Below are positions 1 to 6,419 of a stretch of 15,285 nucleotides of DNA, in pieces; within the stretch, counting starts at the first letter, position 1, and each line of letters starts with the position of its first letter. Where the stretch lies: assembly GCA_030690515.1 (NCBI GenBank), contig JAUYGP010000106.1:1-15285 (forward strand). Direction: 5' to 3'. The notes beneath the pieces were generated by a model. The model did no database searches and had not been told where the DNA came from. It saw only the letters and a list, made by a program, of their open reading frames with translations. Position numbers and translations under genes: made by a program. The DNA is from Giesbergeria sp. Its GTDB lineage: Bacteria > Pseudomonadota > Gammaproteobacteria > Burkholderiales > Burkholderiaceae_C.

Positions 1-172
1 CAGCCGCTCACTGGCCCCCGCCTTCATGGAGCGCATGCAGCGTGTGGCGCAAGACTTTGCCCAGCAGCACCTGGCCGATCAGAAATTGCCCGAACGTGAG
101 CGCGAGGGCTATACGCTGTTGCTGGCACTGCGCAGCTGGGAGTTCGAGGCCTTTGCTCAGATGCGGCGTTGA
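1..172 (+). CDS. C-terminal fragment of an unrecognised protein
   Basis: The open frame runs in from the left edge (first full codon at base 2) and stops with TGA at 170-172, giving about 56 residues. The visible part is hydrophilic and helical-looking. It ends in a Trp/Phe-containing tail (RSWEFEAFAQMRR). Codon third positions are strongly G/C, as in the neighbouring genes, which supports this frame over the antisense frames that also stay open here. The tail vaguely recalls the C-terminus of some helix-turn-helix regulators, but I do not recognise a family and assign no function. A hairpin repeat lies about 45 bp after the stop and could act in 3'-end formation. Confidence 0.6.
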   Translation, partial: SRSLAPAFMERMQRVAQDFAQQHLADQKLPEREREGYTLLLALRSWEFEAFAQMRR

Positions 173-210
173 GGCGGCGCAAACGTCGATGAGCAGCCCA
201 GAACACTCTG

Positions 211-260
211 TTTTTGATAGCTTATTGCGCTTTACCAGCAAGCGCTAGCTGCCAAAAACA
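211..260. repeat. Dispersed intergenic hairpin repeat, copy 1
   Basis: The copy has ATAGCT at 217-222, then GCGCTT (227-232) and its complement AAGCGC (240-245) around a 7-nt loop, then CCAAAAACA at 252-260. The same layout occurs at 5641-5686 and, degenerate, at 6751-6785. It is flanked by a T-run on the left and an A-run on the right, so a transcript from either side would form a hairpin with U residues nearby. It may therefore help end transcription of the left-hand gene. Similar short repeats are scattered between genes in Comamonadaceae genomes (from memory, not searched). Confidence 0.7.
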
Positions 261-326
261 TTCCAAATAACGTCTTTGCATGCCGCATACATGCAGAGCG
301 TAGTCCAACGCCAATACAACACTTTG

Positions 327-355
327 TTGACGACTTAAACAGAAAATACTATCCT
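327..355 (+). promoter_or_regulatory. Probable sigma-70 promoter of the tetR operon
   Basis: The -35 box TTGACG (327-332) matches the consensus in 5 of 6 positions. It is followed after exactly 17 bp by TATCCT (350-355), a 4 of 6 match to the -10 box. The region is AT-rich, unlike the coding DNA around it. The -10 box lies inside the left arm of the 41-bp palindrome at 348-388, so a protein bound there would block this promoter. Confidence 0.55.
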
Positions 356-388
356 TTAAATAACAAAATTTGTTTATTAAACGATAGT
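348..388. promoter_or_regulatory. 41-bp near-perfect palindrome, likely TetR autoregulatory operator
   Basis: The two 20-bp arms (348-367 and 369-388) are centred on base 368 and match as inverted repeats at 17 of 20 positions. The outer ends are ACTATC and GATAGT. The inner part is very AT-rich (AATAACAAA facing TTTGTTTATT). The palindrome ends 3 bp before the ATG of the TetR-type regulator and covers its -10 box. This is the usual place for a TetR-family operator. That the site is bound by the downstream protein is inference. In RNA it could also form a long hairpin that occludes the start codon region. Confidence 0.6.
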
Positions 389-391
389 CAA

Positions 392-1267
392 ATGAAAACA
401 ACCCGCCAACAGCAAGACGCCACGCGCCGCCAGATTGTGGCCAGCGCGGTGGATCTCATGACGCGCCAGGGGTTTGACGGCACGACGATGAAAGACATCG
501 CCCGTGCGGCCAGCATTGGCGACGCCACCATCTACAAGTACTTTCCCACCAAGGACCGCATCGTTCTGGGCTATCTGGACGAGGTGGTGCACCAGGCACT
601 GGCAGACACGCTGCAGACGCCCGGCCTGACCGGCTACAACCTCCAGGAAAAGCTGCAGCGCCTGACCGATGCCGTGCTGGAGCGCCTGCTGCCCGACCGC
701 GAATTTGTGGCCCAGGTGCGCGCACTGACCCAACGCTCGCCTCTGTCGATGCTGGCCGAACCCTTGGTCGCACGCCAGGGTCTGCGCGAGGCCGTCACCA
801 GTTTTCTGGAAGCGGCCGAAGCAGCAGGCGAGATCGAGCCCTGCGACTTCAAAAACCTGGCCGGTGGGCTCTACACCGACTACCTTGTCGGTGTGGTGGC
901 CTATTGGCTCGCCGACAGCTCCGATGAATTTGCCGACACCACACAACTGGTAGACCTGTCGCTCGGCGTACTGGTACAGACGCTGCGCAGCGGACTGGTC
1001 AACCGCGCGCTGCAACTGGGCGGCTTTGTGCTGCGCAGCCAGATGGCACGCATGGCCCAGCACGGCAGCGGCCTGCTGGGAATGCTGCAGTTGGCCCGGC
1101 AGACCCTGGGCAGCATGCCACCGCGCACGCCAGCCGCCCCCACGGCGGCCACAGACCCGCAGACGCCCTCTACCTCACCGCCCAAAGCCCCCCGCAGCAA
1201 GACCCAAGCCCCTCGGACTACAGCGGCAAAAACCCCCGTCACACCCCGCAGAAAGAAAGCCCCATGA
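392..1267 (+). CDS. TetR/AcrR-family transcriptional regulator with basic C-terminal tail
   Basis: This 291-residue protein has a typical TetR N-terminal DNA-binding domain at about residues 10-60. The turn and recognition helix (IARAASIGDATIYKYFPTKD, 36-55) match the family pattern with the conserved Tyr-Lys-Tyr-Phe segment. Residues 61-240 are helical and would bind a small-molecule ligand; the ligand cannot be read from sequence. Residues 242-291 form an unusual low-complexity tail rich in Pro, Ala, Thr, Lys and Arg. The ATG at 392 is the only suitable start before the DNA-binding domain, although no good Shine-Dalgarno sequence precedes it. The stop overlaps the next start (ATGA at 1264-1267), so the following gene is translationally coupled. 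It probably represses its own operon through the palindrome at 348-388. Confidence 0.9.
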   Translation: MKTTRQQQDATRRQIVASAVDLMTRQGFDGTTMKDIARAASIGDATIYKYFPTKDRIVLGYLDEVVHQALADTLQTPGLTGYNLQEKLQRLTDAVLERLLPDREFVAQVRALTQRSPLSMLAEPLVARQGLREAVTSFLEAAEAAGEIEPCDFKNLAGGLYTDYLVGVVAYWLADSSDEFADTTQLVDLSLGVLVQTLRSGLVNRALQLGGFVLRSQMARMAQHGSGLLGMLQLARQTLGSMPPRTPAAPTAATDPQTPSTSPPKAPRSKTQAPRTTAAKTPVTPRRKKAP

Positions 1268-1824
1268 ACGCGCACGCCACCGTGAAGGAAGCCCGTATCC
1301 CAGAGGGCACGGTCATCCATGCGCACCTGCCCGGAGCACAATTCTTCGACGCCTACGAAGTGACCGACCCCCACCCGGAGCACAGCGCACTCCAGACCTG
1401 GCTGGACGTTGTGACGCGCACGCCGCAATGGACACAACACCTGATGACAGCCCGCAACAAGCTGGTGCGGCTGGTGGGGCTCAAAGACCTGGGGCAGTTG
1501 CACGACGCTCACTCGACCGCCAGCGGCCTGCCCCCCAAGGACGCCCGCAGCTACCGCGAGGGCGACCGCGTGGGCATCTTCCTGATCCGCCACCTGAGCG
1601 ACACTGAAGTGGTGATGGGCCAGGATGACAAGCACCTCGATGTGCAGGTGTCTCTGGCCAAACGCACGCCTACTGGCAAAAACCCCACGCTGGTAGTGAG
1701 CACTGTGGTGCATATCCACAACGCGCTGGGGCATGCCTACATGGCCATCGTCACCCCGTTTCACCGGCGCATCGTGCGGGCCATGCTGCACCGCGTGGCA
1801 GCCCCAGGCCATGGCCAGCGCTGA
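1264..1824 (+). CDS. DUF2867 domain-containing protein
   Basis: The 186-residue soluble protein has no signal peptide or membrane segment. I recognise it as DUF2867-like from its overall pattern: PGAQFFDAYEV near residues 22-32, a YREGDRVGIFLI strand, VVMGQDDKHLDVQVSL, and a C-terminal TPFHRRIVRAMLHRV helix. The function of this family is not established; members occur alone or attached to short-chain dehydrogenase domains, and the fold may bind a hydrophobic ligand (inference). Its start overlaps the tetR stop by 4 bp, and its end overlaps the ABC1 kinase start by 14 bp. The three products are thus very probably made together and act in one process. Confidence 0.8.
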   Translation: MNAHATVKEARIPEGTVIHAHLPGAQFFDAYEVTDPHPEHSALQTWLDVVTRTPQWTQHLMTARNKLVRLVGLKDLGQLHDAHSTASGLPPKDARSYREGDRVGIFLIRHLSDTEVVMGQDDKHLDVQVSLAKRTPTGKNPTLVVSTVVHIHNALGHAYMAIVTPFHRRIVRAMLHRVAAPGHGQR

Positions 1825-3181
1825 CCCGCCGCGCACCAGCAAGCTCGCCCGCGGCTCCATCACGGGCCTGGCGGCAGCACGCATCGGCCTGGCCCGGCTC
1901 GGCCACCGCGTGCGCACGCCCACGGCCCAGGCGCAGGCGCAGGCCGACCATGAAGCCGCCCTGGGCCGCATCCTTTTTGGAGCACTGGGCCAATTGCGGG
2001 GCACCGCGCTCAAGGTGTCGCAGCTGCTGAGCATGCATCCCAACCTGCTGCCTGAGCGGGTGCGACAAGAACTCCAGCGCGCCCACCACCAAGCGCCACC
2101 GATCAACCGTGCACTGATAGGGCGTGTGTTCCGCCAGTCCTTCGGGCAGGAGCCCGAGGCGCTTTTCACGCAATTCGAACCCACCGCCTTCGCGGCTGCC
2201 AGCCTGGGCCAAGTGCACCGCGCACAACTGGTGGGCCACGGCACGGTAGCGGTCAAGGTGCAATACCCCGGCATCGCCAGCACCATTGCCAGCGACATCG
2301 CACTGATGCGGACCGCGCTGCGCGCGCTCGCACACACCGACATACCGATGCCTGGTGACCACGTGATCGACAGTGTGATGAACGAAATCGAGGCCACACT
2401 GCTGCGCGAAGTGGACTATCTACAGGAAGCTGAGCAACTGCAGTGGTTTGCCCGGAACGCTGCGTTACCGGGGATTGTGATCGCTCAACCCATCGCGTCA
2501 CATACACGTCCCCATGTGCTCACGCAGCAATACCTACAGGGCCTGCATCTGGATGCATGGCTGGCCACAGACCCCACGCCTGCTCAGCGCGACGGGGTCG
2601 GGCAATGCCTGTGGGACTGGTTCATGCACTGCATCTTCGTGCTGGGCCGGATCCACGCCGACCCTCACCCGGGCAATTTCCTGTTTCTGCCCCAGGGGGC
2701 CCACTGGGACGTGGGCGTTCTGGACTTTGGCTGCACCCAAACCCTGTCCCCAGGGTTTCGCACCGGTATAGCCCAGGCCTGGTCCGCCCTGCTGCGCGCG
2801 CCCACAGACACGCTGCGCCACACCGGGGTGCTGCAGGCCTATCAGGCGCTAGGACTTGTGGGGCCGGGGCTGACGCTTCCTACCTTCACCGCCGAACTGG
2901 CGCCCGCACTGGCGGACATGCAGGCCTGGCAGATCGAGCCCTTTACCCAGACGACCTTCGACTTCAGCACCAAGAGCCCACCCCCCATCACCGCGTCCGA
3001 ACACCAGCGCGCACTGGGACGGCACCTGGCGCAGGTGCCGCCCGAAATGCCGGGGTTCGAGCGCATGTGGATGGGGCTCATGCACCTACTCACAAGGCTG
3101 GGGGCACGGGTACACACCGGCACCCCGGACCGTCACGCCGCAGCCCCCCAGATGCACAGTCGCCCCAGCTCGGGCAACTGA
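1811..3181 (+). CDS. ABC1/UbiB/AarF-family atypical kinase
   Basis: With the ATG at 1811 the protein has 456 residues. The frame is open back to 1733, but the extra residues are encoded inside the DUF2867 gene and do not look like ABC1 protein. Hallmarks are present in order: a KVSQ segment at 68-71 where the family has KxGQ, the Ala-rich nucleotide loop AAASLGQVHRA (128-138), the lysine of VAVKVQYPG (K149), the acidic helix EIEATLLREVDYLQEAE (192-208), the catalytic HADPHPGN (282-289; D284, N289) and the metal-binding DFG (305-307). Family members (UbiB, Coq8/ADCK) bind or hydrolyse ATP and support quinone or lipid metabolism at membranes. This copy has no obvious C-terminal membrane helices and sits beside TetR and DUF2867, not ubi genes, so it is probably a paralogue of UbiB with another, unknown role. 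Confidence 0.87.
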   Translation: MASADPPRTSKLARGSITGLAAARIGLARLGHRVRTPTAQAQAQADHEAALGRILFGALGQLRGTALKVSQLLSMHPNLLPERVRQELQRAHHQAPPINRALIGRVFRQSFGQEPEALFTQFEPTAFAAASLGQVHRAQLVGHGTVAVKVQYPGIASTIASDIALMRTALRALAHTDIPMPGDHVIDSVMNEIEATLLREVDYLQEAEQLQWFARNAALPGIVIAQPIASHTRPHVLTQQYLQGLHLDAWLATDPTPAQRDGVGQCLWDWFMHCIFVLGRIHADPHPGNFLFLPQGAHWDVGVLDFGCTQTLSPGFRTGIAQAWSALLRAPTDTLRHTGVLQAYQALGLVGPGLTLPTFTAELAPALADMQAWQIEPFTQTTFDFSTKSPPPITASEHQRALGRHLAQVPPEMPGFERMWMGLMHLLTRLGARVHTGTPDRHAAAPQMHSRPSSGN

Positions 3182-3210
3182 GCGGACGCTGACGAGTGCA
3201 TGAACGGCAC

Positions 3211-3220
3211 CCACCGGTGG
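3211..3220. repeat. Perfect 10-bp palindrome in the gap after the ABC1 gene
   Basis: CCACCGGTGG reads the same on both strands and lies in the 82-bp gap between the ABC1 kinase stop and the DUF6463-like start. No T-run follows, so it is not a convincing terminator. It could be a small protein-binding site or chance in GC-rich DNA. Confidence 0.3.
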
Positions 3221-3263
3221 TTGGCAACAAGAAACCCACCCTCACTCTCACCAGGAAAGCAAA

Positions 3264-3635
3264 ATGAAACATTGGATCGGTCGTTGGCTTATCGGCGTCT
3301 CCGCAATTCACACCGTTTTCGCGGTGGCCGTTTTCGGCGATGTGCTCGCTTCAATTGCCAGACGCGGCGTCTTCAATGCCGTCGGAACCGATCCAATGAC
3401 CGGAGCCGTTGTCTGGTTTGTACTGTTTGGCGTCGTGCTGTTTGTCTGCGGGCTGGCGGTATCGGCGCTTGAAACGCTGTCGCCCAAGGCTCTCCCAAAG
3501 TCCATCGGCTGGAGCTTGCTGGCCCTGGGCGGTGTCGGAGCCGCTCTCATGCCAGAGTCGGGCTTCTGGCTTGTCTTTCCGCCGGCATTTGCGGTTCTCT
3601 TTGGAAAGACGCACCGAGGACATGCGGCCATGTGA
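3264..3635 (+). CDS. Small multi-pass membrane protein, DUF6463-like
   Basis: The 123-residue product is mostly hydrophobic, with about four predicted membrane helices (around residues 7-28, 46-68, 80-96 and 99-114). It has no enzymatic motif. The N-terminal MKHWIGRWLIGVSAIHTVFAV pattern and overall layout fit the DUF6463 family, whose function is unknown. The start is supported by AGGA at 3253-3256, 7 bp upstream. Its codons use noticeably more A/T at third positions than the flanking genes, hinting at a different origin. An intrinsic terminator begins at its stop codon. It may be read through from the tetR/DUF2867/ABC1 operon or from an unseen promoter in the 82-bp gap. Confidence 0.75.
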   Translation: MKHWIGRWLIGVSAIHTVFAVAVFGDVLASIARRGVFNAVGTDPMTGAVVWFVLFGVVLFVCGLAVSALETLSPKALPKSIGWSLLALGGVGAALMPESGFWLVFPPAFAVLFGKTHRGHAAM

Positions 3636-3657
3636 AACCGCCAACCCTGCGGTTTTT
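3635..3657 (+). terminator. Intrinsic terminator after the DUF6463-like gene
   Basis: A perfect 7-bp stem (AAACCGC at 3635-3641, GCGGTTT at 3649-3655) encloses a 7-nt loop and runs straight into a T-run (3653-3657). It starts on the last base of the TGA stop codon. It closes the left-hand + strand transcription block and separates it from the antiporter gene. Confidence 0.75.
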
Positions 3658-3754
3658 CCACTCCGTGGCATGCACAGGGTGCAGTTGTTCAGGGCATCCT
3701 TTACGATCTCCACATCGCGTTCGTTATCCCCTTCCCCCCCGAGAGACTGCCTTC

Positions 3755-5605
3755 ATGCACATGGCCACCGTACTACTGATGATCCTGGCCGCTGGCCTTT
3801 CCAGCCAATGGCTGGCCGCGCGGATCAAACTGCCGGCCATCGTCGTGCTGATTGCCTCTGGACTGCTGCTGGGGCCCGTGACCGGCATCATCCAGATCGG
3901 CATGCCGCAGGCCGAGTTGGCCGAGCTCATTGGCCTGGGTGTGGCGATCATCCTGTTCGAAGGGGGCATGGACCTGAAAGCCAGCGAGTTTCGCCGGGTC
4001 GGCCACGGCATCGGGCGACTCACGGTGCTGGGCCCGCCGCTGGCCTGGCTGCTCGGGGGGCTGGCAGCACACTACATTGCCGGGCTGAGCTGGCCGGTGG
4101 CCTGGGTGCTGGGCGCCATTCTGGTGGTGACGGGCCCCACCGTGATCCTGCCCCTGCTGCGGCAGGCCCGACTCAACAAGGATTCGGCTGCACTGCTCAA
4201 ATGGGAAGGCATCGTGAACGACCCCGTGGGCGTGCTGCTGGCGGTTTTGACTTTTCAGTATTTCACCCTCGCCGACAGCGGCTGGGCCCAGGTGGCGCAA
4301 GGCATGGGCGCGGCGATTGCGGCGGCAGCCGTCTTCGGAGGGGTTGGCGGCTGGGCTACCGGTTGGCTTTTCCGGCGCGGCTCCATTCCCTCGCACCTCA
4401 AGGCGCCCCTGCTCATGGTGCTGGTGCTGGTCAGCTACTGGGCCAGCAACCGGGTTCAGCATGAGGCGGGCCTGCTCAGCGTAACCTTGATGGGCCTGGT
4501 CATTGGCAACATGAAACTGGTGGAACGGGAAGATCTGCGGCACTTCAAGGAAAACCTCACCGTGGTGCTTCTGTCGGTGCTGTTTATCGTGATCCCGTCG
4601 CAACTCAAATTCAGCCAGATCGGCCAGCTGGACTGGCGCGCTGCCCTGTTCGTGCTATCCATCCTGCTGGTGGTGCGCCCGCTGTCCATTGGGCTAGCCA
4701 CTCTCGGCTCGCCCATGCGCAAGGCCGACAAGCAATTGCTGGCCTGGATTGCGCCGCGCGGCATCGTTGCAGCGGCTTCGGCCGGCATTTTTGGCCCGGC
4801 CCTGGTCGACGCCGGCTACCCCGATGCCGAACGCCTGCTGCCCATCGTATTTTTGGTCATCATCACCACGGTGCTTGCACACGGCCTGACCCTGGCCCGC
4901 ATGGCGCGCCATCTGGGGCTGGCGGCCGGGGAAGAAAACGGACTGCTCATCGTGGGCGCCTCACCCTGGTCACAAATGCTGGCGCAAGCCCTCAAAAAGC
5001 TGGGCATCTCCGTGATGGTGGCCGATGGCGCCTACCAGCGGCTCAAGCCCATCCGCATGGATGGCATCGACGTCTACTATGGCGAAATCCTCTCCGAGCA
5101 CGCGCACCATGCACTGGAAACCGAGCACCTGAGCCACCTGCTGTGCGCCACCGATAACGACTACTACAACGCCCTGACCTGCAAGGCCCAGGGAGCAGAG
5201 TTTGGCCACCACCGCACCTTCCAGCTGGCCACCCACCTGGAAGCGGGTGGCGGCAACAAGCGCCTGCCGCTGCAGCAGCGCGGCTACAGCGCCTTCAGCC
5301 CGTCAGCCACGTTTGAGCAACTCCACCATTGGCTGCAGGAAGGCTGGTCCATGCAGACGCGCAAGCTCACAGAGACCTTCAACTTCAAGCAGCTACAGCA
5401 GCGCATGGGCACCCAGGGAGAGCAATGGCTGCTGATCGGCGGCATCTCGCCCCGCGGCAGTCTGTGGATGGCCACCAGCGAGCAAGCCTTTCGCCCCATG
5501 GCGGGCTGGGTGATGCTGTATTTCGCTCCGGCCCAGCTCCCAGCCTTGGCAGAGAGCACTGGAGCCGAGTCCGCCCCCGTTACCGCACCACCGGCATCGG
5601 CCTGA
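3755..5605 (+). CDS. CPA1-type cation/proton antiporter with C-terminal TrkA-N-like domain
   Basis: With the ATG at 3755 the protein has 616 residues. The open frame reaches back to 3632, but the longer N-terminus is Cys/Pro/Arg-rich and crosses the preceding terminator. GAGAG at 3741-3745 suits the 3755 start. Residues 5-385 form the membrane transporter with a dozen or so helices. The ion-binding pair Asn-Asp in EGIVNDPVG (N155-D156) is the CPA1 signature, and APRGIVAAA (333-341) is another conserved transporter motif. Residues about 396-495 resemble a TrkA-N/RCK nucleotide-binding fold, but the glycine motif is degenerate (VGASPWSQ). A further domain of about 90 residues follows, then a low-complexity tail. 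It likely exchanges Na+ or K+ for H+ across the inner membrane for pH and salt homeostasis; the exact ion is unclear. Confidence 0.88.
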   Translation: MHMATVLLMILAAGLSSQWLAARIKLPAIVVLIASGLLLGPVTGIIQIGMPQAELAELIGLGVAIILFEGGMDLKASEFRRVGHGIGRLTVLGPPLAWLLGGLAAHYIAGLSWPVAWVLGAILVVTGPTVILPLLRQARLNKDSAALLKWEGIVNDPVGVLLAVLTFQYFTLADSGWAQVAQGMGAAIAAAAVFGGVGGWATGWLFRRGSIPSHLKAPLLMVLVLVSYWASNRVQHEAGLLSVTLMGLVIGNMKLVEREDLRHFKENLTVVLLSVLFIVIPSQLKFSQIGQLDWRAALFVLSILLVVRPLSIGLATLGSPMRKADKQLLAWIAPRGIVAAASAGIFGPALVDAGYPDAERLLPIVFLVIITTVLAHGLTLARMARHLGLAAGEENGLLIVGASPWSQMLAQALKKLGISVMVADGAYQRLKPIRMDGIDVYYGEILSEHAHHALETEHLSHLLCATDNDYYNALTCKAQGAEFGHHRTFQLATHLEAGGGNKRLPLQQRGYSAFSPSATFEQLHHWLQEGWSMQTRKLTETFNFKQLQQRMGTQGEQWLLIGGISPRGSLWMATSEQAFRPMAGWVMLYFAPAQLPALAESTGAESAPVTAPPASA

Positions 5606-5640
5606 CACGCGCAGGGCGCGCACACCAATCACTATCATTA

Positions 5641-5686
5641 CGATAGCTGCCAGCGCTTACGCAGAAAGCGCTGGAGGCCAAAAACA
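5641..5686. repeat. Dispersed intergenic hairpin repeat, copy 2 (best-preserved)
   Basis: After CGATAGCT (5641-5648) comes a perfect 9-bp stem: CCAGCGCTT at 5650-5658 and AAGCGCTGG at 5666-5674, around a 7-nt loop. GAGGCCAAAAACA follows. It shares the ATAGCT start, the GCGCTT/AAGCGC stem, the loop size and the CCAAAAACA end with copy 1 at 211-260. It starts 35 bp after the antiporter stop and may stabilise or end that transcript. Confidence 0.75.
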
Positions 5687-5744
5687 CTCGAACCCTTTTG
5701 ACCCACGACAAGAGACTACAGCGCCTCTGCTGCGGCATCTGTAG

Positions 5745-5760
5745 CGTGACATTTCTCACG
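5745..5760. promoter_or_regulatory. Possible CRP-family binding site
   Basis: CGTGA (5745-5749) and TCACG (5756-5760) form an inverted repeat with a 6-bp spacer. This matches the GTGA-N6-TCAC core of CRP/Vfr-type sites, although the outermost bases differ from the TGTGA/TCACA consensus. It lies about 130 bp upstream of the W-x-x-G-x-W protein gene in an otherwise gene-free stretch of 286 bp (5606-5891). A second small inverted repeat (CACTT-gacg-AAGTG, 5825-5838) sits closer to the gene. I could not identify a convincing sigma-70 promoter in this gap. Confidence 0.3.
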
Positions 5761-5891
5761 GTATCGCACACTGACGCATGTGCCTGAAACATTTACTCAC
5801 ACCCCTTCGCCAAACGCCTACAAACACTTGACGAAGTGCGCTACACAATGCACCCAACGGCTCCCCTCGGGGCCTTCAAAGGAGTGTTTCC

Positions 5892-6419
5892 ATGGCACGC
5901 ACCGTACTCGCCGCCGCAAGCATCGCCCTGCTGTCCTTGTTCGCCCTGGCGCCCACCGCGCAGGCAGCCACCTCGGCCACCATCGTCATCCAGACAGCAC
6001 CGCCCCCCGTGCACTACGAGGCCGCGCCCCGCCCACGGCGCGGCATGGTCTGGGTACAGGGCCACTGGGAATGGCGCCATGACCGCTACCGCTGGATCGA
6101 TGGCCACTGGATCAAGGCCCGCCCCGGCTATCGCTACAACACGCCGCAATGGATTGAGCGCGGCGGACGCTGGCACATGGAGCCAGGCCGCTGGGACCGT
6201 GACGGCGACGGCATTCCCGATCGCCGCGACCGTGATCGTGACGGCGATGGCGTACCCAACCGGTACGACCGCACACCCGACGGTCGCCAGCCCCATTACA
6301 ACGCGCCCCAGCACCGCCCCTCACACAACCGTGGCGCCACACCCAACCGCCGCGACCGCGACGGCGATGGCGCCCCCAACCGCAAAGATCGGCGCCCCGA
6401 CAACCCTTACCGCAACTGA
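5892..6419 (+). CDS. Secreted basic protein with W-x-x-G-x-W repeats and Asp-rich calcium-loop repeats
   Basis: The 175-residue protein begins with a clear Sec signal peptide (hydrophobic core to about 24, cleavage probably after AQA at about 25). Residues 54-101 carry tryptophan repeats: WVQGHW (54-59), WIDGHW (68-73), WIERGGRW (87-94) and WHMEPGRW (94-101), as in YXWXGXW-repeat envelope proteins. The C-terminal half has three D-x-D-x-D-G loops (DRDGDGIPDRRD at 102-113, DRDGDGVPNRYD at 115-126, DRDGDGAPNRKD at 155-166) that resemble thrombospondin type 3 calcium-binding repeats. The rest is rich in Arg, Asn, Pro and His. It is probably periplasmic or surface-bound; its role is unknown. AAAGGAG (5878-5884), 7 bp upstream, is a strong ribosome-binding site for this start. 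Confidence 0.85.
   Translation: MARTVLAAASIALLSLFALAPTAQAATSATIVIQTAPPPVHYEAAPRPRRGMVWVQGHWEWRHDRYRWIDGHWIKARPGYRYNTPQWIERGGRWHMEPGRWDRDGDGIPDRRDRDRDGDGVPNRYDRTPDGRQPHYNAPQHRPSHNRGATPNRRDRDGDGAPNRKDRRPDNPYRN

Noticed and set aside
901..2397. Long minus-strand open frame (498 codons) opposite tetR, DUF2867 and ABC1
   Set aside because: Its translation is Ser/Arg/Trp/Cys-rich with no family motif. It crosses three overlapping genes with clear family signatures on the other strand. Long antisense frames are common in GC-rich DNA.
3632..3754. Longer N-terminus for the antiporter starting at 3632
   Set aside because: The extra 41 residues do not look like a transporter N-terminus and overlap the intrinsic terminator at 3635-3657; the start at 3755 has a better ribosome-binding site.
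3641..3754. Clear sigma-70 promoter for the antiporter
   Set aside because: TTGTTC and TACGAT are present but only about 11 bp apart, and no other pair with 16-18 bp spacing stood out.
3773..4603. Minus-strand open frame (276 codons) opposite the antiporter
   Set aside because: His/Gln/Gly-rich translation without motifs; the plus strand encodes conserved transporter helices and the Asn-Asp signature.
5828..5850. Promoter TTGACG with TACACAAT upstream of the secreted repeat protein
   Set aside because: The two boxes are separated by about 9 bp, far too short; nothing resembling a -10 box lies at the right distance from TTGACG.
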